Source of the DNA: Isoetes taiwanensis
Taxonomy: Eukaryota; Streptophyta; Lycopodiopsida; Isoetales; Isoetaceae
Length of the DNA: 64,000 bases
Assembly: GCA_021234155.1 (NCBI GenBank)
Contig: JAJEKV010000014.1
Coordinates: forward strand, 21,775,513-21,839,512
Reading direction: 5' to 3'
Shown here: piece after piece, positions 35,637-48,400 of the stretch
Layout of the letters: every line of letters begins with the position of its first letter
How positions within the stretch are numbered: position 1 is the first letter of the stretch
The notes under the pieces: model-generated
What the model was told of the DNA's origin: nothing
Databases searched by the model: none
The model's input: only the letters and a program-made list of their open reading frames with translations
Made by a program: the position numbers and the translations under genes

Positions 35637-37731
35637 ATTGGAAAAAAAAAGGCTAAAATCAATGGCTCAGAAATGGTGCACTCTAGATGTACGCATTAGT
35701 ACATCCATTTGAATACATCACGAAATCATAGGAAAACCTTAGTGAAAAGCGTACAAAAACACAAAGAAAACCCCCTGTTATTATGCTACATATTAGGTCT
35801 TCAGTGAAAAGATCGCCATTCTTTCTATGCAGTAACTTAAGAAGCTTAACACTAGAAATCGTTTAGTGGTTTATCTACTTATTTAAAAAGTTTCTTGGGT
35901 GCTTTGCTGATTTTTTTCCGGCGTTACATTTGCCAGAAAATGGATTTTCAGGCGATGCCTTTGTTTTCCGGCGTTTTGCCCTTTTCCCGATACAATCATA
36001 CGAAAGTAGCGGAGGGGCTAATGATTTTTCGGCGGGCTAACTTTCCCTTTCTTCCACCCGCATCTATTCAATGCTCCGTCTGCCTGTGCAGCAGGGTTTG
36101 AATTTGAATCGGCCGCTGCTCCATTTCGATTGACATAGCCAGCACACTGTTATCCCTAACGTTCAAGCGTCCGTTTCTTTCCCCGCCAATAAACGGATAG
36201 GCCTAACCGAAAAATTTTTCTGGAGCGAAAATCCCTCCATCTCTTGCTTGCTATGGCGTTTAATCCGAGCCCCGGGCTTTCGGGTCTACGCCATTTCTTG
36301 AGGCGCCTAGGAGATTTCTTTTTTCTACTGGACGTGGCGGTGGAAATGCGTTAGAGGGATTGTGGCGGTGCATTAGCCTGGTCCACCATACTTAGCTAAG
36401 AAGATGCTGGTGCAGGGCTTGGTCTTGGATCCGGCAGTTGCCAAATCTTCTTTTTCAGTACCTGCATTCTATAAAAGGTGATTCCTTATCGATTTTCTAT
36501 TGCCTATTTTTTCTGACACTCTCGACCTTATTCTTTTAGCCTCTGACCTTCATCTGTACTTTGGATTACATCAGCAGCTCAAGAACACAATTTACATCAC
36601 GATTGCACGGGACTTCTATGTTTGTGATTTTTATAACGAAGGTATTTACCTTCTCCCCTGCTGCTAGGTATTTAGTGGATTCAGAGAAGGCAAATGTTTA
36701 GTTGCTTTGCATCTCTCTTATTTTAAGGATGAAAGGGCCAAAATTGCTATAGAGGACTTTGCCTGAATGCATCGAGCGATTGAATCGTTTCTCATCTTCT
36801 TATTACGTGCAGTTCTGACGATTAGTGCGATGGCTTGATGTAGGGCGGCATGTCTTTGGGCGAGGGGTTCGTGAAGCAAAGGAGCTGCTGGAGCAGGGCC
36901 GGAATGCATTAAGTTCGGGCTCTGCATGTTTTCATCTCTGCAACAAGTTCTGTGCAGCAAGCGTTTTTGCTTTTGTGGGGCATTCAAATCCACAAATCTG
37001 TCTTTTTGTGCAAATTTCCATTTCTGTTTTGGTGATGGTATTCAAACCGAAAAGCTTTGGTCTTAATCATGTAACAATTTCATTTGGAAGTCTGGGTTTT
37101 TTCTTTTGGCTTTACTGTTTGATCTTTTCTTATACAGTTTCCTTTTTTTTATTCTATGTCTTTCCTCTTCTAGGTAGTTACTGCAGCTCATAACCTGATT
37201 CTATTGCTTTCTTGGCATTGTTAGATCCCACATAGCAACGATCTGGAGCTTCAATGAGCTAGAATTTCAGGTAAAATGCTTTGCACTGTCACAACGATAA
37301 GCCTGCTTGAAAATCAATCAAGCAAAATCAATGCGGCTTCATTTGAATCTTTTGCTCAAATTTGGCTATGTTTCACGATCTTTGTATGCGTAATGTCGTT
37401 CAAGAGAAAAGTAAAATGTATTACAGACTTTCTAAGCAGCTTGGTTTACCATGTCCATTATTGGGGGCAATGGCCATGACAAAGTTTTCTTTTAGCAATG
37501 AGTTTGATATGTTACTTTCTGTGGATTTGTAAAGCTAGATGCTAGCGGCGATTAAGTAAAGGATACATAAACACGGTATAAGTCATAACCTTTCTGACGG
37601 GAAGACTGCTTTTGTTTGACAAATCTTTTGGTCAACACCAATGAGATTATTGTTTATACTAGATTTCCATCATTATCACTTTGTGGTGACACATGCGATG
37701 TTAAAGTATAGAACGGAAAGGTAATGCTAAG

Positions 37732-38016
37732 GTGATGAATGCAACATGTTTCATTTTACTTTGGGTTATATTGTATTTGGGGTTATGCATTACTACTTTC
37801 TTAGCTGCTGCTGCCACCACTACAAGAAGAATTTACCATTTGAAATCGCATTCTCTATTACGTTGTAATTCTTTTGATGCAATAGCAAAGGACTATACTC
37901 TTCTCACCAAGTCCAAGTTTGCACAAGAAGCATCTCATTGTCCTTATTGTTATTCTAATGTGCACAAGAAGAATCCCATTGATCCCCATTGTTATTCTAA
38001 TATGTTGAATATATGA
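37732..38016 (+). CDS. Possible small secreted peptide ORF (weak)
   Basis: A 94-codon ORF starts with ATG ATG. Residues 4-28 are strongly hydrophobic (FILLWVILYLGLCITTFLAA), like a signal peptide or anchor. The C-terminal third contains two similar Cys-bearing stretches (HCPYCYSNVHKKNPIDPHC) made by a 42-nt internal repeat. No homologue comes to mind, and no promoter or conservation evidence is available. It may be chance. Confidence 0.2.
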   Translation: MMNATCFILLWVILYLGLCITTFLAAAATTTRRIYHLKSHSLLRCNSFDAIAKDYTLLTKSKFAQEASHCPYCYSNVHKKNPIDPHCYSNMLNI

Positions 38017-38875
38017 TAAAAGACTGCTGTGTACCTCTTAGTTACATGCCTTAAGTAATGTTGGAGCTATACTACTTACATCTGGTAAAATTTTGACCTG
38101 CAAATTGTGAAAAACATTGTCTATATATGGCATTAAGTTCCATGATTAAAAGAGTATGGAATTGCCTAGATCCAATAGCAAGGTGCATGCTTAAATTGAG
38201 AAAGCATCAAGAGAGGCCAAGATCAGCATATATGCTGAGCAAATCAGATGAAATTCAGAGCACACCTTTGGGGGATCCACAACTAAAATAACTTCGCCAT
38301 GCATTCCATAAAAGTTATAATGGGTAATAACTTTGAGTAAGCAGCCTTACATTAAATGCCGCCCATACTTATGCGGCGGCAATGCCAGACACAATTGCAA
38401 TTGCCAGACAATAACGTACGTTTCGTAACTCGGCTAAGATACTATATTGTCGAAGAAGTGAAGATATCATGGGAGCATCCAATAAAGTACAAGATTAGGC
38501 CCTTTGATGATGTGCGCCATGTGGAGATGTATATTTAGAGTTCCGTTATGAACTAAAGTATGCCAATGAACCATGACAAAATTTTGTGTTTTGCATTTCT
38601 CTATCTATTGTTTGTTGGTGTACTTAGGTCCCTCTAGGGGTGACATTTTGAGCATATATTTTGGATCTATCTTTTCAAGTTTTTGTCTTTAGAAGTAGAT
38701 TTAACTGCCCCCACATTCCTTATAAAGCATTGTTTTTTCTATTAAAATTCATAAATGCAAAGTGAATACATTGATGATTTTGTTATTAGACAATTTCAAT
38801 AACAAAAATAATTACAAAAACAAATAATATCTATTCTTGCCAATTATCAACATGCATTGTTGTCGAAGTTGCACA

Positions 38876-38985
38876 TATGGACGTTAAAGTCCGAGTAAAA
38901 ACACATTGCAGATATGGACGTTAAAGTTCGAGTAAAAACACATGCCAGGACATTAGCCCGGCAACGCCGGGCACACGTTTACTAG
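38876..38985 (+). mobile_element. Helitron 3' terminus
   Basis: The sequence ends in a GC hairpin GCCCGGC-aac-GCCGGGC (38956-38972), 9 bases, then CTAG (38982-38985) followed by T. Plant Helitrons end in a short GC-rich hairpin about 10 bp before CTRR and insert between A and T, so this fits closely. A 37-bp duplication (atatggacgttaaagt.cgagtaaaaacaca) lies just inside. The 5' terminus (TC...) and any RepHel coding sequence are not identified, so the element is probably non-autonomous. Confidence 0.65.
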
Positions 38986-39680
38986 TCATTATTAACTACA
39001 CTTTGAGTGGGAAGGGCGTCATGCCTTTTATGCATTAATTGAAACGCTTTAGACTAGAAGCCATTAGTGGATTACCAACTTTAATAAGTACTACAATACG
39101 TAAGAAACCATCCATAGTTCTTAATGGTTTTAGTCTATTAACTTGAAATGCTTCAGACTACATAACATTACTAGTTTATCAATGATAACCATGAACCTGA
39201 TGCATTACAAAACCATGCACATTTTGAGCAAAACAATTATATCTAATTTTGATAAGCACAATAGTGTAATAGAAAACCCTAAACACTTTGACTAATCAAC
39301 TAATAGTGATTTATTGCTATTAACACAATTTAAACCGTGCAGGTTTACCATGAAAATTAGCCGGGCCAGTTTTCCACAATAACAAACCACAACAACTACC
39401 ACATTATGAAATCACATGAATAGAGCACTACATTGAAACCACATCCACAACCATCACGTTATACCACATGGACAAACCGTATCCTAAAAACGATATAATG
39501 TACCACATCCACGTACCAACATATAATACCAATTTCACAAACACTAGAAATAAGGCATTTATAATCACCATGACGTAATACCACCTTAACAAACCTTACA
39601 GGAAGACCAACTAGTTTAGCCACATATGGTTTTTAATGAAATTAACCCCCAAACACCCATTAGTTTTGTAGAATGGTTTT

Positions 39681-39932
39681 CTAGTCACAACCATAGAAAA
39701 AACCATGTAGTGTTTTAATTTTGGGTGCCTTGTGAAAATGGTAGACTGTATATATTATTGATCTAGAAGTTCTTTTAACTTTTTTTTTTTTTTTTTTTTT
39801 TAAGTCCACCAATTCTGACAAAACAAATCTATATGGAGCCTTTGATGGAGAAGAAACTCCTGGAACCAAATCAAATGCATGATCAATCAAACTCCTGGAA
39901 CCTTGCCTCATGCAACTACTTTTTGCATTCAT
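39681..39932 (-). pseudogene. Ty3/gypsy RT leader fragment ending in a poly(A) run
   Basis: The minus frame reads DHAFDLVPGVSSPSKAPYRF and then LSELVDLK, the well-known segment just before the RT palm of Ty3/gypsy elements. It is followed directly by a run of about 23 A on that strand (T on plus, 39780-39803). Only about 40 codons of RT homology remain. Confidence 0.7.
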
Positions 39933-40300
39933 GTTATGACCATCGTCGTATGAGTTGATGGACTGAAGAAACGAACGGGATTTACTAACAAATCTTTTCG
40001 ATAGTGGTGCCTAACACTAAAGCATAGATTGAAAAGCATATGGCTCAAATCGATGTCTGACCATGTCTCAAGCCATCAGCAAACACTGCAAGAATGGATA
40101 AACATTTGCAACTACCTTTTGCATTCAATGACGACCATCATTCTACGAGTTGATGGACCGAAACAACGAGTGGGATTTTTGATAGTGGTGCCCACCACCA
40201 AAGCATAGATTGAAAATCATATGGCCCAAATACATGTCTTACTGTGTCTCAAGCCATCAACAAACACTGCAAGAATGGAGAAGAATTTGGGAATGGCCCG
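39912..40300. repeat. Diverged tandem duplication, ~196-bp unit
   Basis: Copies begin gcaactactttttgcattc at 39912 and gcaactaccttttgcattca at 40108. Both include gagttgatgga, gatagtggtgcc, aaagcatagattgaaaa and aacactgcaagaatgga. Divergence of perhaps 10-15% suggests an older event. Confidence 0.85.
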
Positions 40301-43300
40301 AGTGAGTGAAACAAAACCCATGGTAAAATAGGTTTAACTGCATTCTTGCCAAATGGAACGCAGTGATTAAGCAATTGCCCAATAAGACGCGACCAATGTG
40401 AATGATAAAACTCAATTCAATTCAATTTTATCTTATTCTCTGTATTCTATTCTATTATCTCTCTATCTCTTCTCTAGAAAGAGAGAGAAAGCTAGTATGA
40501 ATACAGGAGAAATGATCGTATTCTCTACCTGTCTAATTTTTTCGGGTGTATCCGGTCTCTCACCACTGAAAAAAAAAATCAAATAAATATAGCCATTAGA
40601 TTTTTAGATATGCCAATAATATATGAGAACCCAGTTTGCAGTTCGTAAATAATAGGGGCATTTTTTTCCTCCCGATTCTGTTTTTTGTTTAGTCAGGAAA
40701 CTTTAGATGTTGGCGAAGCTTAAGCGGCGCCGCCAGGTACAGTACCATTTGATTACAATACATGTACACAGTTTTATACAAGAGTTTATGCATATACAGA
40801 GTTTATACACACAGAGTAACGTGACAGAGATCCGGCAGATTCAGGAGATCACAACTCCCTGCTGAAATCCACAATTGTCCAAAAGCCCTAAATGGCCTGA
40901 TACATGCAAATCAGACCTTTTACTATTAGAATAACCTAATGGGAACAATCAGAAACAATAAGGCCTTGCCTTTGGATTCGATCTTGAAATCCTTCTGGAG
41001 ACACGAGTATGGAGCGTTTTGAAGGAACCCCTATTGCTGGCTTCTAAGTCTTCTGCAACTGCAATAATTTGGGCATATTTAGTGTCTCCCAGCTTCCAAA
41101 ACCCAGACCAAGTGTCTTCCAGCTTCCAAAAACCACATGAAAGGACTCTAGGCTTTGCTTTTCCTTCCAACCATTCTAAACATCGCATCTCTTTTTTTGC
41201 TGCCCTTAAACAAAGGAACTCCCGAGATCCTTTCTGCTGATGTCTCCCGATCTAAAAACAAAGGATAAACTAAAGGTCCCACAGAAAATATTTCGTACAC
41301 CCCTGGCTTCTGGCAAGCAAAACAACGCACGACCGGTTTTCGTCCGCCATAGTGTCCTCAACTGCAAGAAAGAAACAAGAAAGGTTAGAACTAAACAAGG
41401 ATGAAGAAAGCACAGTTAAATCGAGAAAAAAAACTCAAAACTAACCTTAAGAACCTTCAAGAACACGATAAATCTTCTGTCTTCTCGCAGATCTTCAAGA
41501 ACTCCCCAAAACACTTGAAGGCAGCTCCAAAACTGGCAAAAAGGACATCAAAAGGAAGTTAAAGCCAAGGCGACACCAGAGAAGCAACATGCGAGGCAAG
41601 CGTCACATCAGCGCCCCCGAAAAACATCCTCCGCATGCCGGAGTTGTGCCATAGCCGAAACCTTGAGAAAAACTTCACACACGCATGCAATAAACTTTTT
41701 GCCACGTCAGCGCCACCTCGGAAAAAATGCCCCCCGTTTGTTTACGTAAGGGAACTGCCACGTGTTGGAGTTTCCGTGGTGGAAACTTTCAGGTGGCACT
41801 GCCACGAGTGGTTTCCTATTACAAAAACGGTGGAAACTCCTCCCCGTGGCGGTTTCCTATTACAAAAAGCGAAGGTTTTATCGGTTCCCCAAAGCAACCA
41901 TAGATCCCCAACACCCAAGAAAAAAAAAAATCTTAACTTGTTGGCAAGCGGGTGCACAAGTTGTGTGCAAATCCAAAAAATCGCCTAAGGATCCATCTTA
42001 TCTCTAATATATAATTCTAATATGGAAGGTAAGGGGGCAGCTTACGTGTATGTATTTTTATAGGAAGTTATGATATGAATTGTACACGTGTCAACACATA
42101 AAAAATTTGGAAGGAGGTAGCTCTTTCTAGAACTTTTCGTTTGCTGTAAGGAAAAGATGCATTCATCTTCTCGAAGTTTCCAGAGTATTCTTTGGCATGG
42201 CATATAAAGAGCAAATGTTTTGTTGAGATCAAACTGAAGTCGGAGGCGTAAATTTGCTGCGCCAAGCTCCACGATTTATCTTCGGCAGCATCGTTCAGGA
42301 GCTGGTCTGCTTTAAGAGTCCTAGTCGAAGCAGAGAAGATTCGCCAGATATGATGGAGGTTTGGTTAGGGCTGATGAGGATCGATAAGAAAATGGCTAGC
42401 ACCCTGACCAATAGAGATGTTTCAGAGACATTACGTTAGTGTGGCATCAAGCATCATTTATTTGTAATATGCATCAGATATTCAGCAACACAATTCAGTG
42501 TTTAGGGCTATGGCGCCGGACGAATTTGCTTTTACAGAAAGCAGAGAGCTTCCTGCTTTGTGACATCAGGCTATGCTTTTTGCTACGCTCTTGCAATCCT
42601 TGGGGTCGTTGCTTCAGAGAAGGTCACAAAGTGGAGTGATTACACGAACCTAGCTCTTCAACGTAGAGCTATTCCGTCCAGCAAGGAATCTTTCCTAGAT
42701 CGATCTGTGTTACTGCGCAGACCCTGCAATCTATACCCAACTCCAAATCGGGATTCTAGATGTGTGCAGGTAAGGTTTTACTGTATTCCGAGCTCTTACA
42801 GGAGGCAAAAAAACGACCCTTCCTGGTTGTAACTCTAACTGGCTTCTTGAATATGGACAAAATAAATTAGTTTTGCAGTAGTCTGTATTGGCAATGTATG
42901 GCAACTGCGCTTACGGTAGCCAAGATCTTTGATGAAGGGTCCAGAGATACTAATTCTGAGCTTTATCTGTGTTTGCATGCTGGATTAAGGACCTCTTAAG
43001 ACTGTAATTGCCCTTTTCTACATGTTTTTCCTCCTTGGATTCGCTCCTATAGCTAAGGTCCTGATCATAAGACCTGATCTAAAGTCAAGCCTGTGTTGCA
43101 AATCAAGGTTTGTTTGCCTAGGGTTAAAATGTTCTGGTGGTATGAAGGAACACTTGAAATTTCTGATGATTTGCAAAGGCGTGCACTGAAGAGCATGCTT
43201 AATTCCAGGATGAAAAGCTGGTTTTGCTAGGGACTTTCCTAAAACCCAGAATGATCATTCTATTTGGTCTGGGGTTTGCAGCTTCGTATCTTCTGAGTAT

Positions 43301-45477
43301 GGCTCCATATTTGTTATTCCATAACCGTACGCTCACTTATGTTGTCATTTTCCACGATATAGCCTGCATCAAATCTGGGGGCAGTTTCAATATTTTTAAG
43401 CAAATTGATTTATTTGCCGATTGATTTATTCGCCGATGCAGTAAGTTGCTTCATAAAGTTCAAGTTTCTTACTTCATTTAATTCATTCATTGGGCAGAGT
43501 ATGAGCTATGTTGGTGTTATGAGTTTCTTACTTCATTTAATTCATTCATTGTGCAGAGTATGAGCTCTGTTGGTGTTATGATCCATCTTATGTTTTTCAA
43601 GTTCAAAGGATGTTCTATGCGCATCTTCCCTTTTTCAAAGTTTCTTACTTCATTTAATTCATTCATTGTGCAGAGTATGAGCTCTGTTGGTGTTACGATC
43701 CATCTTATGTTTTTCAAGTTCAAAGGACATTCTATGTGCATCTTTCCTCTTTCTGCCAACAGCATCATTCAGCTTTTTTACGCCAGGCAATTGTGGACCA
43801 TCTGTTTCTGTCGCGATTATTTATGAATAATGACTTTCAAAGTTGCAAGATGGTTCCTATGTAGAAGCTTTTGTATCAATCCAACTTCTACTTGGGCAAA
43901 CTAACGATTCATAAGGATTTTTTTTAGTGGACGCTCTGTTTCCATTGCGATTATTTATGAATAATGACTTTCAAAGTTGCAAGATGGTTCCTATGTAGAA
44001 GCTTTTGTATCAATCCAACTTCTACTTGGGCAAACCAACGTTTCATAAGGATTTTTTTTAGTGGACGCTTTATCTGTTGAATGAAGAATTATTATATTAG
44101 AGCGATACTTAGGGATATTTTTGAGAACTTGGTACAGGTCAAAGCAAAAGTGGATATCTGATGCGCTGGAGGACCACGATTTATCATATGCTTCAAAACT
44201 TGCAGGACAATGCATTGCTATTTTATGTCACAAATTTTGCATTGTAGAAACATTTTGGATTGCGTCAGCCCCCTAGGCCTATCTTATGTTGTTATGTGTC
44301 TTAGATTGTTTTCCAAGAAAGTTAAAAGTTAATTACATTCTGAATATTTACTTCACATTTTGAATAACATACATTCCGATATTTCATTCTGTTCTTGCAT
44401 TCTATGTAGCAAACTCTGTTCTTGCTACTTCTAGATCACAAATTTCGCATCGTAGGAACATTTTGGATTGCAAGAACACCATTCTCCTGCAAAATCTTGC
44501 TCGGGAGTTGAATCTTTGATATTATTGCCAATCCTTGATTTCTATTGCCACAATTTTTAGTCTAGAAAGAAATCACATGATGCCTCACAATTGCTATCGT
44601 GGAGATTCAATTTTGCATTTAAATTCTATAAATCTTGGCCTAAAAAAAGTAAAAGTTTATGTCATTTATGTCATTAGTTTATGTCAGAATTGGGCATGAA
44701 AAATGTTCAAGAGGATGATTGCTACATGGAGCATATAGAGCACAATTTTTGTTTAAAAAGAACCACTAGCGGTGGCGAAGAAGGCCACCGCGATAAAGTC
44801 TTGTAGGCTTAATTCACATAATTCACGTAAGCTAGTGCAATTGGCTAACATAGTCAATTTTGGGGCGATTCTTATGACGCGATTATTATAATTGGCATTT
44901 ACCGTTGGAAATTAAAATAACTTTTACTAAAGTCCTGACAGTGTAAAGGAGAACCTTTGACAGTCCTGGCTTTTCACAGCCCGTCATGTCCGCACCGCCT
45001 AGAGCCCGTCTTCATTTTCTCTCTTCTTTTGGCTATGGCGGCACTACGGTGGCCGGTCCATGTTCTTGCTCTGTTTGGGCTCCTTTTTTTCCTCTTAGAT
45101 CTATGAACTGATAATATATGCAGTTTTTTGAAGGCGTTGTATAGGAAAAAGAACAGTTTTGCTGTTGTAAATCTCTCAAAGTTGTTATTTCTCTTTAGAA
45201 CTATTATCGGATCTAGTTCTTGTATGGAATTCGATTTTTGTTTGAGATCCAGCGCTGAATGCATCAAGCGGCGATATTGAGTTGAAAAAAACGTTCGAAA
45301 ACGCCATTATCAAGACGACACACCCGGAATCTGTTTCAGGAGCTTGTTATTCTAAAGAGTTTAGTTTTCCTCGGCCCCTGTGTAATTTTTGGTTCAGCAC
45401 AGGGTACAAAACCATTAAAATGTTGGTGTTTTTAACTCGGAAGGAGTTGACGACAAATTTGATGCGGAGGCAATGAT
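40301..45477. other. Non-coding stretch upstream of the SUO-like gene
   Basis: No recognised gene. At 41700-41890 there is a GC-richer patch with gccacgtcagcg and gccacgtgttgg (G-box-type cacgtg) and a two-copy ggtttcctattacaaaaa. Open stretches at 42254-42832 match nothing I know. Tandem repeats lie at 43464-43760 and 43800-44070. From about 44940 to 45477 the sequence is probably the 5' leader of the SUO-like gene and includes a 23-codon upstream ORF at 45033. Confidence 0.4.
43464..44075. repeat. Two neighbouring tandem duplications
   Basis: The unit gtttcttacttcatttaattcattcatt occurs at 43464, 43522 and 43639, each followed by a cagagtatgagct phrase. Further on, a 134-bp unit (cgattatttatgaataatgac ... 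aggattttttttagtggacgc) occurs at 43814 and 43948. The copies are nearly identical. Confidence 0.85.
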
Positions 45478-48400
45478 ATGCATGGACAACATAGTGTTCA
45501 AGGGTATCAAGGTGAAGGGGAAAGGCGGCACGAGCTGCAACCTATTTGCGGTTCTGTTTATGAGTTGTCAAGTCCCACATCTTTTGCTAAGGTAAATACT
45601 TGCATTGGGGAAAAAAAACAGGCTATTAGCTTGAGTGGTTGTTTAGGATCCCTTTTGTTTTGAACACACCTTTTTTTACTGGTTATCTTTGTCGTTATTT
45701 GCTATTGTTCCAAAATCAGCCTCTCTTGTTGGCATAGGAAAGATCTTCGATATTATTATAACGCCTTGCTAGTTTGTCCGGATTCTTTGCTGTGTTTTGT
45801 GTTTCTAAATGTCGACAGATATGCTTATGGTTACATCGTTACATCTATGCACGCCTGTTCATGATATGCTTATTGCCACATTTTTGACAGGATGGTCGAA
45901 AAATCAGAGTGGGAGATTGTGCGTTGTTTCAGGCAGGAAGTGCCCCTCCTTTTATTGGGATCTTGCGCAGAGTGAGTAAACAGAAGGAAGGCCCATTGCA
46001 GGTTACTGTTAATTGGCTTTACAGACCAGCAGACGTAAAATTAGCTAAAGGTGTAGCTGTGGAAGCTGCACCGAATGAAATTTTTTATTCCTTTCACAAG
46101 GATGAAATATATGCAGCATCATTACTTCATCCGTGTAAAGTCGCATTCTTGCATAAAGGCGTGGAGCTTCCTGCGGGGGTCTCTTCTTTCATCTGCAGAC
46201 GGGTGTATGACACTAACAGCAAATGTTTGTGGTGGCTTACAGATCAAGACTACACAGATGTGAGTTTTATTAAGCCCGATTCAGTTTTAACATTCAGTTT
46301 TAACACGGTACTAAAAATTTGATAGGTTTGCTGTAATTCCCATATTGATATTATATTACATTTCCATAGTGCTTGTTAATCCAGTCTAAAGCACGAGTCT
46401 TGGTGTCATCAAGTTCTATTTATGGTTGCTAGGATGATGCACTTGTCTATCTCTATTTCTATTTCTAGTTAGATGTAAAATAACTTATAATGCTTAGACG
46501 GAAAATGACTTCTACTGCTTGTGTCTCAGGAACATCAGGAGGAAGTGAATCTCTTACTTGAGAAGACGAAATTGGAAATGCATGCAGCAGTGCAATCAGG
46601 CTCTCCACCGCCAAGGCCTTTGGTTGGGAATGTGCCATCACAGCAGCAGGTCAAATCAAGTACAGAACATGGTCAAAACTCTGGATTACAAGCAGGAAAG
46701 GGCAAGAAAAGGGAAAGACCAGACGAATTCAATAAACGGGAACGGTCATCAAAGTCAGAGGATGCTGATTCTAATCCATTAAAGCGGCAACGAACTATGA
46801 GATCTGAAGATTTGGCAAGCATCACTGACAAGGATGGGGGCCTGCTGGATCTGGCTGGTGTTGATAAAATTGTGATGCTTATGGAGCATGACCAGACTGA
46901 TGTTGCTAGGAAGACAACTGACTGTTCTTCTCGTCGCATTTTACTTGCAAGCATCATTGCTGCTACTGAGAAGCATGAGTGCTTAAAACGATTTGTTGAT
47001 CTTGGAGGCCTGCCAATGTTGGATGAGTGGCTCCAAGAAGCACATAAAGGTAAAGTTGGGGAAGAAGACACAATAGAGGGAGAAAAGGTTTTTGAAGATT
47101 TGCTTCTAGTACTACTTCGAGCCCTTGAAAAGCTACCAGTTGATCTTGACGCTTTGAAAACTTGCGTCATTGGGAAATCCGTTAACAACCTCCGTGGCCA
47201 CAAAAATATGGACATACAGAGAAAATCACGGAAGCTAGTTGACACATGGAAAAAACGCGTTGATGCTGAGATGAAATCAGGTGAGATGAAACCTTCTGGG
47301 TCTCAAGGACTTCCTTGGCATGGTAAACAGGCAACAGATTGTGCTCCACCACATATGGGCAAGGGCAATGGGGCTTCTGAAGTGGTTATGAAGTCATCAG
47401 TGGGTATTGGAGCAGGAAAGATGCCCGGTTCATTAATTTTGCATCCAGCTTTAGCCAAAGAGAATCAAACCAAGCTATCTTGTAATAGCGCATCCCCTGA
47501 ATTATCAGCAAAGGAAGATAGAGGGAGCCCTAGCCAATCACAGGGCAATGGCGCTGCATGGCCAAGTGGACCTTCAAAAGTGGGTAATGCCACGTTGAAG
47601 GAGGATATCAAAAGCCCTGTTTCTGTCTCTAATTTAAAAGTTTCAGGTGCAATGTCCCGTTCGGTTGGATCTCATGGGAACAAAGGGTTAGGTGGCCAGA
47701 GGGAGGTTGGATTGAACAAGCAAATGCTAGGGAATAAGACTACTGAAAAGACATGTAATTCTGGTCTAGCAGTTGATACTGAGAATACTTCTACTGAGAG
47801 ATCGATGGTTAGAATTTCAAATTCTCGTAGAAGCCCTGGCCGCAGTGGTGGGTCAGTTGTTGAGATTCAGGGACCGGGCACTAGTTTGTCGCCTACTGGT
47901 AATCTGGAAACGAGCAGTGATTGCAAGAATGGGAACGTGGGAATTTCTTGTAGTGAGGATAATGCTGGGTTTTCTGATAGTGGGGCAATTGTCAATGAGC
48001 AACAGAATGATGGCAAGGCAGATGATCTGAGACATGCTTTAAATTCGGAGGTTACAGAAGTCAAGAGCCCTCTTATGGAAGAAAAAATTGGATCAATGAC
48101 TGCAGGAGTTGGTGATGGAGGGATGAGCTTATTAGCATCTGTGGCTGCTACTGAAGACTTGAGATGTGATACAAGCCATGGCACAGGGTCTGCAAGAAGT
48201 AATTTGCGAGAGGATTGCACAGGGGAGGAAAGAATTGTTGCAAGTTGTCCTTCAAAGCATGATGGTGGGGACATTGGTTCCTGTTTGGAAGGCATGCCTC
48301 AGTTACTCGTTAAGCAGCCTCACTGCTCAAGCCCTGATGATGGTAAGGAAGAAAAAGAGAATTCAGTGATTCCAGTGCCTGTCTTCTCTGAAGAAATGAA

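Larger units (their letters stand above)
33509..38955. other. Long non-coding stretch with tandem repeats
   Basis: No recognised gene. It holds a satellite-like region (33822-34330), short ggttgttatgtgttggttgtta repeats (34690-34780), a nested palindrome (34822-34850) and a three-copy 57-bp repeat (35468-35636). A 33-codon ORF at 36254 (MAFNPSPGLSGLRHF) and a 94-codon ORF at 37732 with a hydrophobic, signal-like N-terminus are the only small candidates; neither matches a family. Confidence 0.45.

Noticed and set aside
36254-36355. 33-codon ORF MAFNPSPGLSGLRHF
   Set aside because: Too short, no homologue and no linked exon; could be chance.
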